Positions 1 to 7,744 of a stretch of DNA of 32,583 nt are shown in pieces. Made by a program: the position numbers and the translations under genes. The stretch comes from JAKPQD01 sp029572965 (GTDB taxonomy: Bacteria > Bacteroidota > Bacteroidia > Bacteroidales > DTGW01), in NCBI GenBank assembly GCA_035374585.1, contig DAOSPF010000037.1:1-32583 (forward strand), in the 5' to 3' direction. The notes under the pieces were generated by a model. It saw only the letters and a list, made by a program, of their open reading frames with translations. It did not search any database and was not told the origin of the DNA. The first letter of the stretch is position 1. Each line of letters opens with the position of its first letter.

Positions 1-2
1 AC

Positions 3-155
3 TTTTTGCGGCTTTCAGAAAGGGTTGGTGCTAAATACCGACAAAGTCGGGAAAATGATGTGTCCACCATGCGGTTGAATTTTTCCTGCTCCAATGCTGA
101 TGAAATATACGAAGGAATTGGGCGTATGGCCGAGGCGCTGAAAGAGATGATGTAG
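3..155 (+). CDS. PLP-dependent aminotransferase (class I/II), 3' end only
   Basis: Only the last 50 codons are in the window; the gene begins upstream of base 1. The readable C-terminus contains MRLNFSCSNADEIYEGIGRM and ends ALKEMM, which fits the end of the small domain of fold-type I aminotransferases of the 2-aminoadipate/MocR-like group (typically an 'lRLsF' strand, then 'i.eGi.rLa..l'). The active-site lysine and most of the enzyme lie outside, so the substrate cannot be told. It converges with the acetyltransferase on the other strand, with only 3 bases between the stop codons and no separate hairpin between them. Assignment is by recollection of family C-termini and is moderate. Confidence 0.6.
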   Translation, partial: FLRLSERVGAKYRQSRENDVSTMRLNFSCSNADEIYEGIGRMAEALKEMM

Positions 156-158
156 CTT

Positions 159-608
159 TTACAAAAGCTGCCTCATCACTATCATTTGTGACTTTTCAAA
201 TCCGTATTTTTTGTAAAAATGGATGGCAACATCGTTGTTGTAATCGGTCAGCAGGGTAATCCGCAAGCAGCCTCTTTCTTTTGCAAATGCAATGGCTTTT
301 TCCAATAGCATGCTGCCATAACCTGAAGTTCTGTGCTCTTTATCAATAATCATGTCTTCCAACACAGCTACTTTTCCGCCAAGTGCTGTGCTGATTGAAT
401 ACAGGAGGCTAACCATGCCAATTACCTTGTTATTTTTTTTCAATACCAATATTTCTCCTATATTGGGGTTATCAATTATCTGGGTCAGGCCGGCAGTTTG
501 CTTTTCATTATCGGGGACAAATTCCAGGTCTTGCGAAAAAAGCTGGTTTAGCAATTCACAACACCGAGCTACTTCGTTAAGGGAGACTTTTTCAATAATA
601 ACTTGCAT
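159..608 (-). CDS. GNAT family N-acetyltransferase
   Basis: A 149-residue single-domain protein with the normal length and order of GNAT motifs. The acceptor-side strand VLVLKKNNKVIGMVSL is followed by motif A, VLEDMIIDKEHRTSGYGSML (residues about 82-101), whose R-T-S-G-Y-G matches the acetyl-CoA pyrophosphate-binding Q/RxxGxG/A loop. Motif B is ATIHFYKKYGF-like (residues about 127-138, read here as VAIHFYKKYGF). Such enzymes transfer acetyl from acetyl-CoA to an amine on a small molecule or protein; the acceptor is not readable from sequence. It is a cytosolic, stand-alone gene that converges with the aminotransferase. The start at MQVIIEKVSL gives a complete N-terminal strand. Confidence 0.85.
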   Translation of the reverse strand: MQVIIEKVSLNEVARCCELLNQLFSQDLEFVPDNEKQTAGLTQIIDNPNIGEILVLKKNNKVIGMVSLLYSISTALGGKVAVLEDMIIDKEHRTSGYGSMLLEKAIAFAKERGCLRITLLTDYNNDVAIHFYKKYGFEKSQMIVMRQLL

Positions 609-820
609 TTTGGGTGTAAATTTTAGAAAATGTACTACAAAAGAAATTTTTTTATAAAAATATGCCCTTTTTTAAAGCGAATTTTTATTTTTGGAGTTAG
701 TATTAATCTATCCAACATATTTTAAAATTTTTTGGTGGATAGGTGTTTTTTTTCATACAATTACCCCCCTTTTAAAACTTGAAGTAAATACCAATTATTA
801 ATACATTAAATCTCATACTG

Positions 821-1144
821 ATGAAAATATATTTTTTATGTTTTTTGTGTTTGATAACGTTATTTTCTGTTGCAGAAGCAAAAGAAATAACGATTAAAAA
901 ATTGCCAGCCGGGAATTCTATTTTTATTGATGGCGATGATGACGATTGGCCTGCAACAGCGGTATGGCAAGCGGTGGACCAACACAAGGGGGAACCTGCC
1001 AATAAAAATAATACGGTATCCTTAAAGATGACTTATGATGATGATTTTCTTTATGTTGCAGTGAAAGTGCTGGATGGAACAATAGACACAGCTCAAAGTA
1101 CTAATGCTTGGGAAAAAGATTGTATTGAAGTTTTTTTGTACTAA
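821..1144 (+). CDS. 5' part of frameshifted CBM9/DOMON-like secreted protein
   Basis: This 107-residue reading frame is the front of a longer gene that continues at about 1141-2139 in another frame. It has a signal peptide (hydrophobic core YFLCFLCLITLFSVAEA) and the first half of a carbohydrate-binding family 9-like beta-sandwich: the IDGDDDDWPATAVW entry, then FLYVAVKVLDGTID and NAWEKDCIEVF. In this family the segment normally reads as 'W.nD.vEvFf' followed at once by 'd......'. Here the frame hits a stop after EVFLY. A run of seven T (1131-1137) sits exactly at the break, and an eighth T would give EVFFVLNDTISDGASYST in one open frame. Without the rest the product would be truncated mid-domain. 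Either a real mutation or a homopolymer sequencing error is possible. Confidence 0.75.
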   Translation: MKIYFLCFLCLITLFSVAEAKEITIKKLPAGNSIFIDGDDDDWPATAVWQAVDQHKGEPANKNNTVSLKMTYDDDFLYVAVKVLDGTIDTAQSTNAWEKDCIEVFLY

Positions 1145-1182
1145 ACGATACTATCTCTGATGGAGCATCCTACTCTACACCA

Positions 1183-2139
1183 ATGTATGGGGCATGGCAA
1201 TTACGAAAAGTATATGGCCGTCCTATGACAGATCTACCTGGTAAAGGATTTCAAGCAGAAGAGACTGATATTGCTGGAGGATACTTGCAAGAATGGAAAT
1301 TGTCTTGGGATACCTTAGCTTCACCTTCGTACGGAGCATATTGGGGAGGCAAAAAATTTCGTTTCGAGATATTAAATCAAGACAATGATGGAGCTGGCTT
1401 AAATAGTCAGTTGTTTTGGAATTCAAATGCCTATGATCAATGGAATACCATAAAAAACCAAGGTACTGTTTATTTGGATTATTCGCCCTCTGATGATTTA
1501 GTCTTATCTACATCTTCGTTTAATATTAGTGCCTTTTTTAAAATATTTAGTGTTGAAGTATATACTGCTGATGCATGGTCAGCACAATCAAATAAATCAT
1601 GGCTCACTTTGGAAAATACTTCAGGAGAAGGTAACGGTACTATTAAGTTTTCGGTTTCTTCAAATAACAGTGAACTGTCACGTGAAGCTAAAATAACTGT
1701 TAGCAATGGCAAAGTGTCAAAAGTTGTAATTGTAACGCAGGCGGGAGTCTCATGCAGCTCATTATTGGCAAAAACCAAACTTGAGCTTCAGGAGGCCAGA
1801 GATAGTATCAATATGCTTTTAGATAAGGTTGCACGATATGACAGTATTACTGTTGCTGTCGTTGAAATGAAAGATTTTACTGCTATAGTTAAGCTTCCAG
1901 AGACAAATGTAAGCCTGAAATTATATCCTAATCCTACAAAAGACAAGGTTTTGGTAGAATGTGAATCCTTGATTTCCAAAATTGAAATTTTTAATATTAA
2001 AGGTCAAAAAGTATATGACAAAATTTCTTCTGCTAATACCTCATATCTTAGGTTAGAGGGCTTTAAAGCAGGTACTTACATTTTGAAAGTACATACTGAT
2101 AAAGGCGTTGTTGGAGGCATATTTGTGATAAAAAGATAA
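1183..2139 (+). CDS. 3' part of frameshifted protein: CBM9 half, BACON domain, T9SS sorting domain
   Basis: This frame continues the gene that starts at 821; real homology begins upstream of its first ATG, at about 1141 (LNDTISDGASYSTP). Residues 1-105 complete the CBM9-like fold (LQEWKLSWDTL, FRFEILNQDNDGAG). Residues about 108-190 form a BACON domain (SWLTLENTSGEGNGTIKF... SREAKITVSNGKVSKVVIVTQAG), a Bacteroidota module seen in secreted glycan-related proteins. A short helical linker follows (about 195-235). Residues about 245-318 are a type A T9SS C-terminal sorting domain: LKLYPNPTKDKVLVE, the IFNIKGQKVY strand, and the terminal FKAGTYILKV...VIKR. The intact product would be a surface-delivered glycan-binding protein of about 439 residues. 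The gene ends at a hairpin terminator and is followed by a GH8 enzyme. Confidence 0.75.
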   Translation: MYGAWQLRKVYGRPMTDLPGKGFQAEETDIAGGYLQEWKLSWDTLASPSYGAYWGGKKFRFEILNQDNDGAGLNSQLFWNSNAYDQWNTIKNQGTVYLDYSPSDDLVLSTSSFNISAFFKIFSVEVYTADAWSAQSNKSWLTLENTSGEGNGTIKFSVSSNNSELSREAKITVSNGKVSKVVIVTQAGVSCSSLLAKTKLELQEARDSINMLLDKVARYDSITVAVVEMKDFTAIVKLPETNVSLKLYPNPTKDKVLVECESLISKIEIFNIKGQKVYDKISSANTSYLRLEGFKAGTYILKVHTDKGVVGGIFVIKR

Positions 2140-2158
2140 ACAGTAATGCTTGTAAAGT

Positions 2159-2193
2159 AAAGCTCTCTTGTTATAAAATGAGAGGGCTTTTTT
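2159..2193 (+). terminator. Rho-independent terminator after the CBM9/BACON gene
   Basis: AAAGCTCTCT (2159-2168, reading AA then AGCTCTCT) pairs with AGAGGGCTTT (2181-2190) with one G-U pair, loop of 12 nt, followed by T to 2193. It lies 20 bases after the stop codon at 2139. Confidence 0.75.
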
Positions 2194-2257
2194 CATTTTG
2201 CTCAAAAATCCATCCTGATAGACAAATTCATAACCACGAAAATTGTAACTTGAGGCA

Positions 2258-2265
2258 TAATTTTG
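2258..2265 (+). promoter_or_regulatory. Candidate -7 box for the GH8 gene
   Basis: TAATTTTG is a full match to the Bacteroidota -7 consensus TAnnTTTG, 32 bases before the start codon at 2297. No good TTTG -33 box is present 19-21 bases upstream, so this is a weak call. Confidence 0.3.
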
Positions 2266-2296
2266 TTTTAGCGTTAAAACGTTAATTTTAAATGTT

Positions 2297-3598
2297 ATGA
2301 ATAAGCGATATTTCAATTTTAAAACAAGCATTTTCAGTATGCTTGCATTTGTTCTAATTATTTCAACTGAGACAATTGCAAATGCACAGTCTTCTGCCGG
2401 GTCAGGAGCTTATGCCACCAAAAAATACCGAAACCTTTTTGCCGAAAATGGTCATTCACCGGATTCAATCAACTTGAAACTCGAAAAAGCATTTCAGCAG
2501 CTTTTCTATGGAGATAGTGCTAAGCGCCTGTATTTTGTTTCGGGCAAAAACCAAAATGGTTTGTTGGCCAATTTCAGGGATGTTTATAGCAACGATGTAC
2601 GTAGCGAGGGCATGTCTTATGCTATGATGATAGCTGTACAGATGAACAAAAAAGAGGAGTTTGATGCTTTATGGAACTGGGCAATGACTTATATGTACGT
2701 CCGCAAAGAGGGGCACCCTTCAAAAGGCTATTTTTGCTGGTCGTTGAAGCCCAATGGTACTCCCAACTTTGAGGTAGCCGCCCCTGATGGTGAAGAGTAT
2801 TTTGCTATGTCTTTGTATTTTGCTGCCAACCGCTGGGGCAATGGACAGGGTATTTATAATTACAAGGCATACGCTGATACTATACTTTTAACCATGCGCC
2901 ATCATCCGGTGGTAAAAGGCCGCACTATCAATGAAGAGGTGAAGGTAGGGCCCATGGTCAATGAAAAGTACAATATGATACTGTTTGCTCCCGATTCGGG
3001 CAAAAACCATTTTACTGACCCATCATATCACCTTCCTGCTTTTTATGAGCTTTGGGCAATGTGGGGCCCTGAGCCTGAAAGGACTTTTTGGAAAGCTGCT
3101 GCGGATACCAGCAGGGCTTATTTCCGCAAAGCACAGCATCTCAAAACCGGGATGTCGTCTGATTATGCCAATTTTGATGGCACTCCGCACCCAATTGCTT
3201 GGAACCCTCATTCGCACCACTTTTCATGGGATTCGTGGAGAACTATGTCAAACTGGTCAGTGGACTGGTCTTGGTGGCGTAAAGATACCATGCAGCAGGT
3301 TTTGAGCAACCGTATCCAGGCTTTCTTTGCTTCACAAGGCATTGATAAGTTTGGCAGCCAGTTTGAGCTTGATGGTAAAGTGATAAATCCTCAACACCGA
3401 AAAGGGCTGGTGGCGACTGCTGCTGTAGCAAGCTTGGCAGCTACACATCCTATTGCTAAAGACTTTGTTGAGGCTTTTTGGAATATCCCAATCCCCGAAG
3501 ATCATGGTGAGCGGTATTGGGATGGTTCGTTGTACCTATTGAGTTTTTTGCATTGTAGTGGCAATTTTCGAATTTGGGAACCAAAAAAAGTGGATTAA
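2297..3598 (+). CDS. Glycoside hydrolase family 8, exo-oligoxylanase (Rex)-like
   Basis: A 433-residue protein with a signal peptide (residues 1-30, ending ETIANAQ) followed by a full GH8 domain. Family landmarks in order: KYRNLFAENGHSPDSINLKL, FQQLFYGD, the catalytic-acid segment NDVRSEGMSYAMMIAVQMNK (Glu104 is the predicted proton donor), GYFCWSL, AAPDGEEYFAMSLYFAANRW, and HHFSWDSWRTMSNWSVDWSWW. Asp312 in the WDSWR motif is the most likely counterpart of the general base; Asp294 in FDGTP is the alternative. The LFAENG/FQQLFYGD/DGEEYF pattern fits the reducing-end xylose-releasing exo-oligoxylanase type better than the cellulase (BcsZ) type, which suggests action on xylo-oligosaccharides in the periplasm. 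It has no T9SS domain, unlike its upstream neighbour. The subfamily call is inference. Confidence 0.85.
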   Translation: MNKRYFNFKTSIFSMLAFVLIISTETIANAQSSAGSGAYATKKYRNLFAENGHSPDSINLKLEKAFQQLFYGDSAKRLYFVSGKNQNGLLANFRDVYSNDVRSEGMSYAMMIAVQMNKKEEFDALWNWAMTYMYVRKEGHPSKGYFCWSLKPNGTPNFEVAAPDGEEYFAMSLYFAANRWGNGQGIYNYKAYADTILLTMRHHPVVKGRTINEEVKVGPMVNEKYNMILFAPDSGKNHFTDPSYHLPAFYELWAMWGPEPERTFWKAAADTSRAYFRKAQHLKTGMSSDYANFDGTPHPIAWNPHSHHFSWDSWRTMSNWSVDWSWWRKDTMQQVLSNRIQAFFASQGIDKFGSQFELDGKVINPQHRKGLVATAAVASLAATHPIAKDFVEAFWNIPIPEDHGERYWDGSLYLLSFLHCSGNFRIWEPKKVD

Positions 3599-3615
3599 CA
3601 CTGTTGTTTTAACAA

Positions 3616-3654
3616 GCTAGACCTTTCAGGTTTTGAAAACCTGGAAGGTCTAGC
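3616..3654. repeat. 39-bp intergenic palindrome
   Basis: GCTAGACCTTTCAGGTTTT (3616-3634) pairs with AAAACCTGGAAGGTCTAGC (3636-3654) with one mismatch around a single central base. Palindromes of the 'agaccttTCAGGTTT' type are, to my recollection, scattered between genes in Bacteroidota genomes. It could act as a bidirectional terminator or be a small mobile palindrome; only one copy is in the window. Confidence 0.6.
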
Positions 3655-3662
3655 AACTCATT

Positions 3663-3688
3663 AAGGCATCAGAGAGGATGCCTTTTTT
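3663..3688 (+). terminator. Rho-independent terminator after the GH8 gene
   Basis: AAGGCATC (3663-3670) and GATGCCTT (3677-3684) form a perfect 8-bp stem with loop AGAGAG, followed by TTTTTT to 3688. Confidence 0.85.
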
Positions 3689-3746
3689 CGTCAAAGCATG
3701 TATATTTGCACTAACCTCTTGACCTGCACATAAAAAGTAATTTTGA

Positions 3747-4073
3747 AAACGACTTTTTTCTTTTTTGCTGGATAATAATGCTGAGTTATTCTTAAAGTAT
3801 TTATTTGATCAATATTACGCTGAGCTGTGTAATTTATCTTTCCGTTAAGTTGGCCGGGCAGAGATTGCTGAAGATGTTGTGCTGGAAGTTTTTATCAATT
3901 TTTGGGACAAACGACTGGAAATAAGTTATGAAGGCCTTGTAAAACCTTTTTTTATCCGGTCAATTGTCCTAAAAAAGAGTCCATCTGTCATTGAAGAAAT
4001 TGGGTTATTCCCCTTTTTGGCTATTTTTGTCAAAATAGTTGTTAATCATTTAATTACAGCAATAATGCGTTAA
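3747..4073 (+). pseudogene. Decayed ECF sigma-70 factor
   Basis: One frame spanning 3747-4073 reads LDNNAELFLKYLFDQYYAEL, then an in-frame TAA at 3846, then VGRAEIAEDVVLEVFINFWD and KRLEI. This matches region 2 of ECF sigma factors of Bacteroidota (D..AF..LF..YY..L...A....... AEDIVQdVF..lWekr). After about 3960 the similarity fades (VKPFFIRSIVLKKS), there is no recognisable region 4 helix-turn-helix, and no good start codon precedes the match. The gene is therefore dead. It sits just upstream of a TonB-dependent receptor, the usual place for such a sigma factor's target, so it may be the lost regulator of that operon. The 3879-4073 part is open but is only the tail of this remnant. Confidence 0.6.
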
Positions 4074-4262
4074 TTGTTCCGTTGATATATACCTCAATTA
4101 CAATTAATCATAAAAACAAAAAAATTTTTATCTCCATTGGGGGTATAAAAAAAGTTGGGTGTCATAGTACCGAAAACGGAAAAAGGAAGATTTTTGAAAA
4201 TGTTCACGCAACGCTTTTGCTGGTTCATCGTCATAAATTACCTGTTTACCGACTAATATTAG

Positions 4263-4290
4263 TTTGACATAATGATAGAAAATATTTTTG
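4263..4290 (+). promoter_or_regulatory. Candidate promoter for the TonB-dependent receptor operon
   Basis: TTTG (4263-4266), 16 nt, then TATTTTTG (4283-4290), a full match to TAnnTTTG. The spacing is shorter than the usual 19 or so. The start codon is at 4313, giving a leader of about 15 nt. The stretch 4074-4262 between the sigma remnant and this site shows no gene or clear repeat. Confidence 0.4.
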
Positions 4291-4312
4291 ATGCACATTT
4301 TTAAGAAACAGG

Positions 4313-6448
4313 ATGAAAAACGAAATTTTTAAAATTAAAAACAAGACTTTGCAATTAGTTTCAATCAGTTTGATTCTTTTTTGCCCATTTTCTCTTAAAG
4401 CGGCAGAACCATCCCCTGCTCCCGGATCTGCTGCTGCTGAAGGGAAACTGAAATCTGTAAGCGGCTATATTAAAGATGCCAGTGATGGCGAGGCCTTAAT
4501 TGGGGCTACTGTACTTGTCAGGGAACTGAAAAAGGGAGCTGCTGCCAATACTTATGGGTTTTATAGTGTCAGCCTTTTGCCAGGTAAGTACACGCTGGAT
4601 TTTTCTTACGTTGGATACAAAACCGAAACCAAAACCATTGAACTAAAGGAAAATACAACTTTGAACATTGAGCTTTCCAATGAAACAAAGGAAATAAATG
4701 AAGTTGTAGTAAAAGCAGAAAGTACCAACGATAAGTTAAAACGTCCCGAGATGAGCGTTCAAAAGCTTGAGATGAAAACCATCAAAAAAGTGCCTGCGTT
4801 GATGGGCGAAGTGGACGTTATCAAAGTTATTCAGATGTTGCCGGGTGTTGTTTCAACCAGCGAAGGGTCATCAGGCTTTAGCGTCCGTGGGGGAGGTATC
4901 GACCAGAACCTCATTATCCTTGACGAAGCTACTGTTTACAATGCTTCACACTTGATGGGTTTCTTCTCGGTATTTAATAATGATGCTATTAGCAATGTAA
5001 AACTTTACAAAGGTGATATTCCTGCAAACTATGGAGGCCGTCTTTCATCAGTACTTGATGTACGCATGAAAGAAGGGAACATGAAAAAGTGGTCTGCAGC
5101 CGGAGGTTTGGGGTTGATAGCCAGCCGTCTGACTATCGAAGGGCCTATTGCTAAAGACAAGGCTGCCATCCTGATCTCGGGAAGGCGCACTTATGCTGAC
5201 TTGTTTTTCCCGCTTGCAACAGATAAGAACCTTAAGAAGTCAAAACTTTATTTTTACGATCTTAATTTGAAAGGGAATGCCATCATCAACCAAAATAACC
5301 GTGTATTTGTTTCGGGTTATTTAGGCCGCGATATTTTTGGTCAGAAAGGAGCCGGGGATATAGGTTTTGGCAACAAGACAGCTACGGTACGCTGGAACCA
5401 CCAGTATTCTGGCAAATTATTCTCAAACCTTACCGGTATTGCTTCAACTTATGATTATGACTTGTTCCAATCTCTGGACAGTACCGAATATTCATGGAAA
5501 TCGAACCTGACAGACTATGGTTTAAAGCTCGATTTCAACTGGTTTGCCAATACAGATAATGAAATAAAATTTGGGGTATCTTCAACATATCATACCATTA
5601 CCCCTTGTGATGCTTATAGCAAATCGAGTACTGTAATGCAATACTTCCCAAAGAAGACTTCAAATTCTTATGAGCATGGTATTTATGCTACCAATCAACA
5701 AAAAATTGGCGATAAATTGACCCTGAAATACGGAATCCGTTATTCAATTTTCCAAAATGTTGGAAAGGGCATTATTGACCGTTTTGACGATAATCATAAT
5801 TATATCAAATCAGATACATTTAAAGCCGGGAAATTGATTAATACTTATACAGGATGGGAGCCTCGTTTAGGCGTAAACTTTACCATCAATGATGTTTCAT
5901 CTGTCAAAGCAAGCTATTCGCGTACCTACCAGTATTTGCAACTTGCTTCAAACTCTAATGGTGGCATGCCGCTTGATTACTGGTTCCCTGCAAGCCCAAA
6001 TGTGAAGCCTCAGGAATCTGACCAATACGGCTTAGGTTATTTCCATAATTTGTTTGACAATACCCTTGAAACTTCTGTTGAATTTTTCTATAAAGATATG
6101 AGAAACGTAATAGATTTCCGCGACCATGCAGACCTGTTGTTTAATGACCGTTTAGAAGGTGATGTCAGGACTGGGAAAGGATATAGTTACGGTGCCGAAG
6201 TCCTTATCCGCAAAAATGAAGGGGCCTTTACTGGTTGGATCAGTTATACTTACTCAAGGGCATTCAGAAAAGTGGCTGCTATTAATGAAGGAAAAGAATA
6301 CCAAGCCCCGTATGATAAGCCTCATAATGTCAATTTGGTATTGAACTATGAATTTACGCCACGTATCAGCGCTTCTGCCAATTTTGTTTACGCTACCGGT
6401 ACACCGATGACTAAGCCCTTGGGTCTTATGAAATTGATGACAATGTAG
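4313..6448 (+). CDS. TonB-dependent receptor, main part (frameshifted near the 3' end)
   Basis: An outer-membrane receptor of 711 residues in this frame. Order: signal peptide (to about residue 30, ending FSLKAA), a carboxypeptidase-D-regulatory-like beta-sandwich (about 48-130: VSGYIKDASDGEALIGATVL, ...TYGFYSVSLLPGKYTL), then the plug domain (about 150-265: VDVIKVIQMLPGV, SGFSVRGGGIDQNLIILDEA, PANYGGRLSSVLDVRMKEG), then the beta-barrel. The barrel reaches YATGTPMTKPLG and then the frame runs off into LMKLMTM and a stop; the proper continuation, SYEIDDNVVFIYSDRNSSRM, is in the next frame, so one base is missing at about 6416-6424. It is followed by a DUF4249 lipoprotein, the usual partner of this receptor subtype. 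Substrate unknown. Confidence 0.85.
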   Translation: MKNEIFKIKNKTLQLVSISLILFCPFSLKAAEPSPAPGSAAAEGKLKSVSGYIKDASDGEALIGATVLVRELKKGAAANTYGFYSVSLLPGKYTLDFSYVGYKTETKTIELKENTTLNIELSNETKEINEVVVKAESTNDKLKRPEMSVQKLEMKTIKKVPALMGEVDVIKVIQMLPGVVSTSEGSSGFSVRGGGIDQNLIILDEATVYNASHLMGFFSVFNNDAISNVKLYKGDIPANYGGRLSSVLDVRMKEGNMKKWSAAGGLGLIASRLTIEGPIAKDKAAILISGRRTYADLFFPLATDKNLKKSKLYFYDLNLKGNAIINQNNRVFVSGYLGRDIFGQKGAGDIGFGNKTATVRWNHQYSGKLFSNLTGIASTYDYDLFQSLDSTEYSWKSNLTDYGLKLDFNWFANTDNEIKFGVSSTYHTITPCDAYSKSSTVMQYFPKKTSNSYEHGIYATNQQKIGDKLTLKYGIRYSIFQNVGKGIIDRFDDNHNYIKSDTFKAGKLINTYTGWEPRLGVNFTINDVSSVKASYSRTYQYLQLASNSNGGMPLDYWFPASPNVKPQESDQYGLGYFHNLFDNTLETSVEFFYKDMRNVIDFRDHADLLFNDRLEGDVRTGKGYSYGAEVLIRKNEGAFTGWISYTYSRAFRKVAAINEGKEYQAPYDKPHNVNLVLNYEFTPRISASANFVYATGTPMTKPLGLMKLMTM

Positions 6449-6717
6449 TGTTTATATACTCAGACCGCAATTCGTCCCGTATGCGTGATTACCACCGTCT
6501 CGACTTGTCATTGACCATCAAAGACAAGGGTGCACCTGACAGGTTTTGGCATGGCGAGTGGGTATTTTCGGTATACAACGTATATGGGCGCCACAATGAC
6601 TGGATGATCAATTATCAAAACAAATTTGAAGGTACATCTTCTGAAGTAAAAGAGGCAACACGTACTTATCTGCCATTCCTTTTCTTTCCTGGTATAACTT
6701 ATAATTTCTATTTCTAA
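6448..6717 (+). CDS. C-terminal barrel end of the frameshifted TonB-dependent receptor
   Basis: An 89-residue frame that carries the last strands of the barrel: RMRDYHRLDLSLTIKDKG, WVFSVYNVYGRHN, and the terminal GITYNFYF ending in an aromatic residue as expected for outer-membrane beta-barrel insertion. In-frame homology starts before the first start codon, at about 6425. It is not an independent gene. With one base restored near 6416-6424 the receptor would be about 800 residues, the normal family size. The DUF4249 gene starts 7 bases after the stop. Confidence 0.75.
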   Translation: MFIYSDRNSSRMRDYHRLDLSLTIKDKGAPDRFWHGEWVFSVYNVYGRHNDWMINYQNKFEGTSSEVKEATRTYLPFLFFPGITYNFYF

Positions 6718-6723
6718 AAGACG

Positions 6724-7623
6724 ATGAATACGATGAAAAAAATAAAAAACAAATTGAAATTAGCCTTGTATATCATACCTGCTATTTTCATCACTGCATG
6801 TGAAGAACCAATTGAAGACAAGCTTGATTCGACTTATACCCGGTTGGTGGTTGATGGTACTATTACCACAGACACCATGGCCCATAAAGTACTTTTGAAA
6901 TATTCAAATGATGCATTGAACAGAAATCCTATCCGATTTGTATCAGGTGCAGTTGTAACAATTTCTGATGGGACTAATACATTCAACCTGCACGAGAACC
7001 CTAAAGTCCCGGGAGAATATCTTACAGACAGCAATGTATATGGAGTTGCGGGGAATACATATACACTGAATATTTCTAATGTGGATGTTGATGATAACGG
7101 GGTAAAAGAAACTTATACAGCTTCCAGTTATTTGCCTTATATGTCAAGAATTGATACCATTACTGTAACTGATTATATCCATAACGATAAATTACGAGGT
7201 TGGCTTATCAATTTATATGGCCAAGACAGGGGCGGAAGAAATTATTACCTTACCAAAGCTATCAGAAATGACACATTGGTTACTGATAGCCTCAAGGAAT
7301 ATGGGGCGGCAGCTAATTCAGGTTTTGAAGGTGAAAAATATGAAGGTTTTGCTGTTTATTTTTTAGAAAAAGATGATACAACGGATATTGTCAGGGAGAA
7401 TGACAGAATAACATTAGAACTTAACTGTATCACAAAAGATTATTATGATTTTGTGATTGGTTTTCAGAAAGAATATTTTCCTAAAAACCCTATATTTAGC
7501 GGTCCATCTGCAAATGTCACCACAAATATTTCTCCAAAAGAAAAAGCTGTAGGTTTTTTTGCGGCATACTCAGTCGTCAGGAAATCAACAATATATAAGA
7601 AAAGAAATAAAAAATACGATTAA
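6724..7623 (+). CDS. DUF4249 family lipoprotein, partner of the TonB-dependent receptor
   Basis: A 299-residue lipoprotein: signal sequence LKLALYIIPAIFITAC with the lipobox Cys, then the beta-rich DUF4249 domain (RLVVDGTITTDTMAHKVLL, GAVVTISDGTNTFNL, GEYLTDSNVYGVAGNTYTLN; C-terminal KAVGFFAAYSVVRKSTI). This family is almost always encoded directly after a CarboxypepD-regulatory-like TonB-dependent receptor, as here. It probably sits on the outer membrane next to the receptor, playing a role comparable to SusD; the bound substrate is unknown. Translation may start at 6724 or at the second ATG, 6733 (MKKIKNK), which gives the more typical signal peptide. A strong terminator follows. Confidence 0.85.
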   Translation: MNTMKKIKNKLKLALYIIPAIFITACEEPIEDKLDSTYTRLVVDGTITTDTMAHKVLLKYSNDALNRNPIRFVSGAVVTISDGTNTFNLHENPKVPGEYLTDSNVYGVAGNTYTLNISNVDVDDNGVKETYTASSYLPYMSRIDTITVTDYIHNDKLRGWLINLYGQDRGGRNYYLTKAIRNDTLVTDSLKEYGAAANSGFEGEKYEGFAVYFLEKDDTTDIVRENDRITLELNCITKDYYDFVIGFQKEYFPKNPIFSGPSANVTTNISPKEKAVGFFAAYSVVRKSTIYKKRNKKYD

Positions 7624-7678
7624 TTGGTTTGTTCGTATGTCCCGACAAAGGTCGGGATTGTTCATTGGTTTAGGTTTC

Positions 7679-7711
7679 GGAAAGCAGCCTTTTGAGCTGC
7701 TTTCCTTTTTT
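7679..7711 (+). terminator. Rho-independent terminator after the DUF4249 gene
   Basis: GGAAAGCAGC (7679-7688) and GCTGCTTTCC (7696-7705) make a perfect 10-bp stem with a 7-nt loop followed by TTTTTT. A second perfect hairpin without a T tail (TCCCGAC/GTCGGGA, 7640-7657) lies just before it. Confidence 0.9.
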
Positions 7712-7744
7712 CCCTTATTAACGAACATTAATTTTATTTATGCT

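Noticed and set aside
1183..2139. Independent gene starting at ATG 1183
   Set aside because: Domain homology already begins at about 1141, before the ATG, and there is no signal peptide; it is the continuation of the gene that starts at 821.
4082..4267. Small open frame of 61 residues before the receptor
   Set aside because: AT-rich, no recognisable motif, and the sequence reads as non-coding between a dead sigma gene and a promoter.
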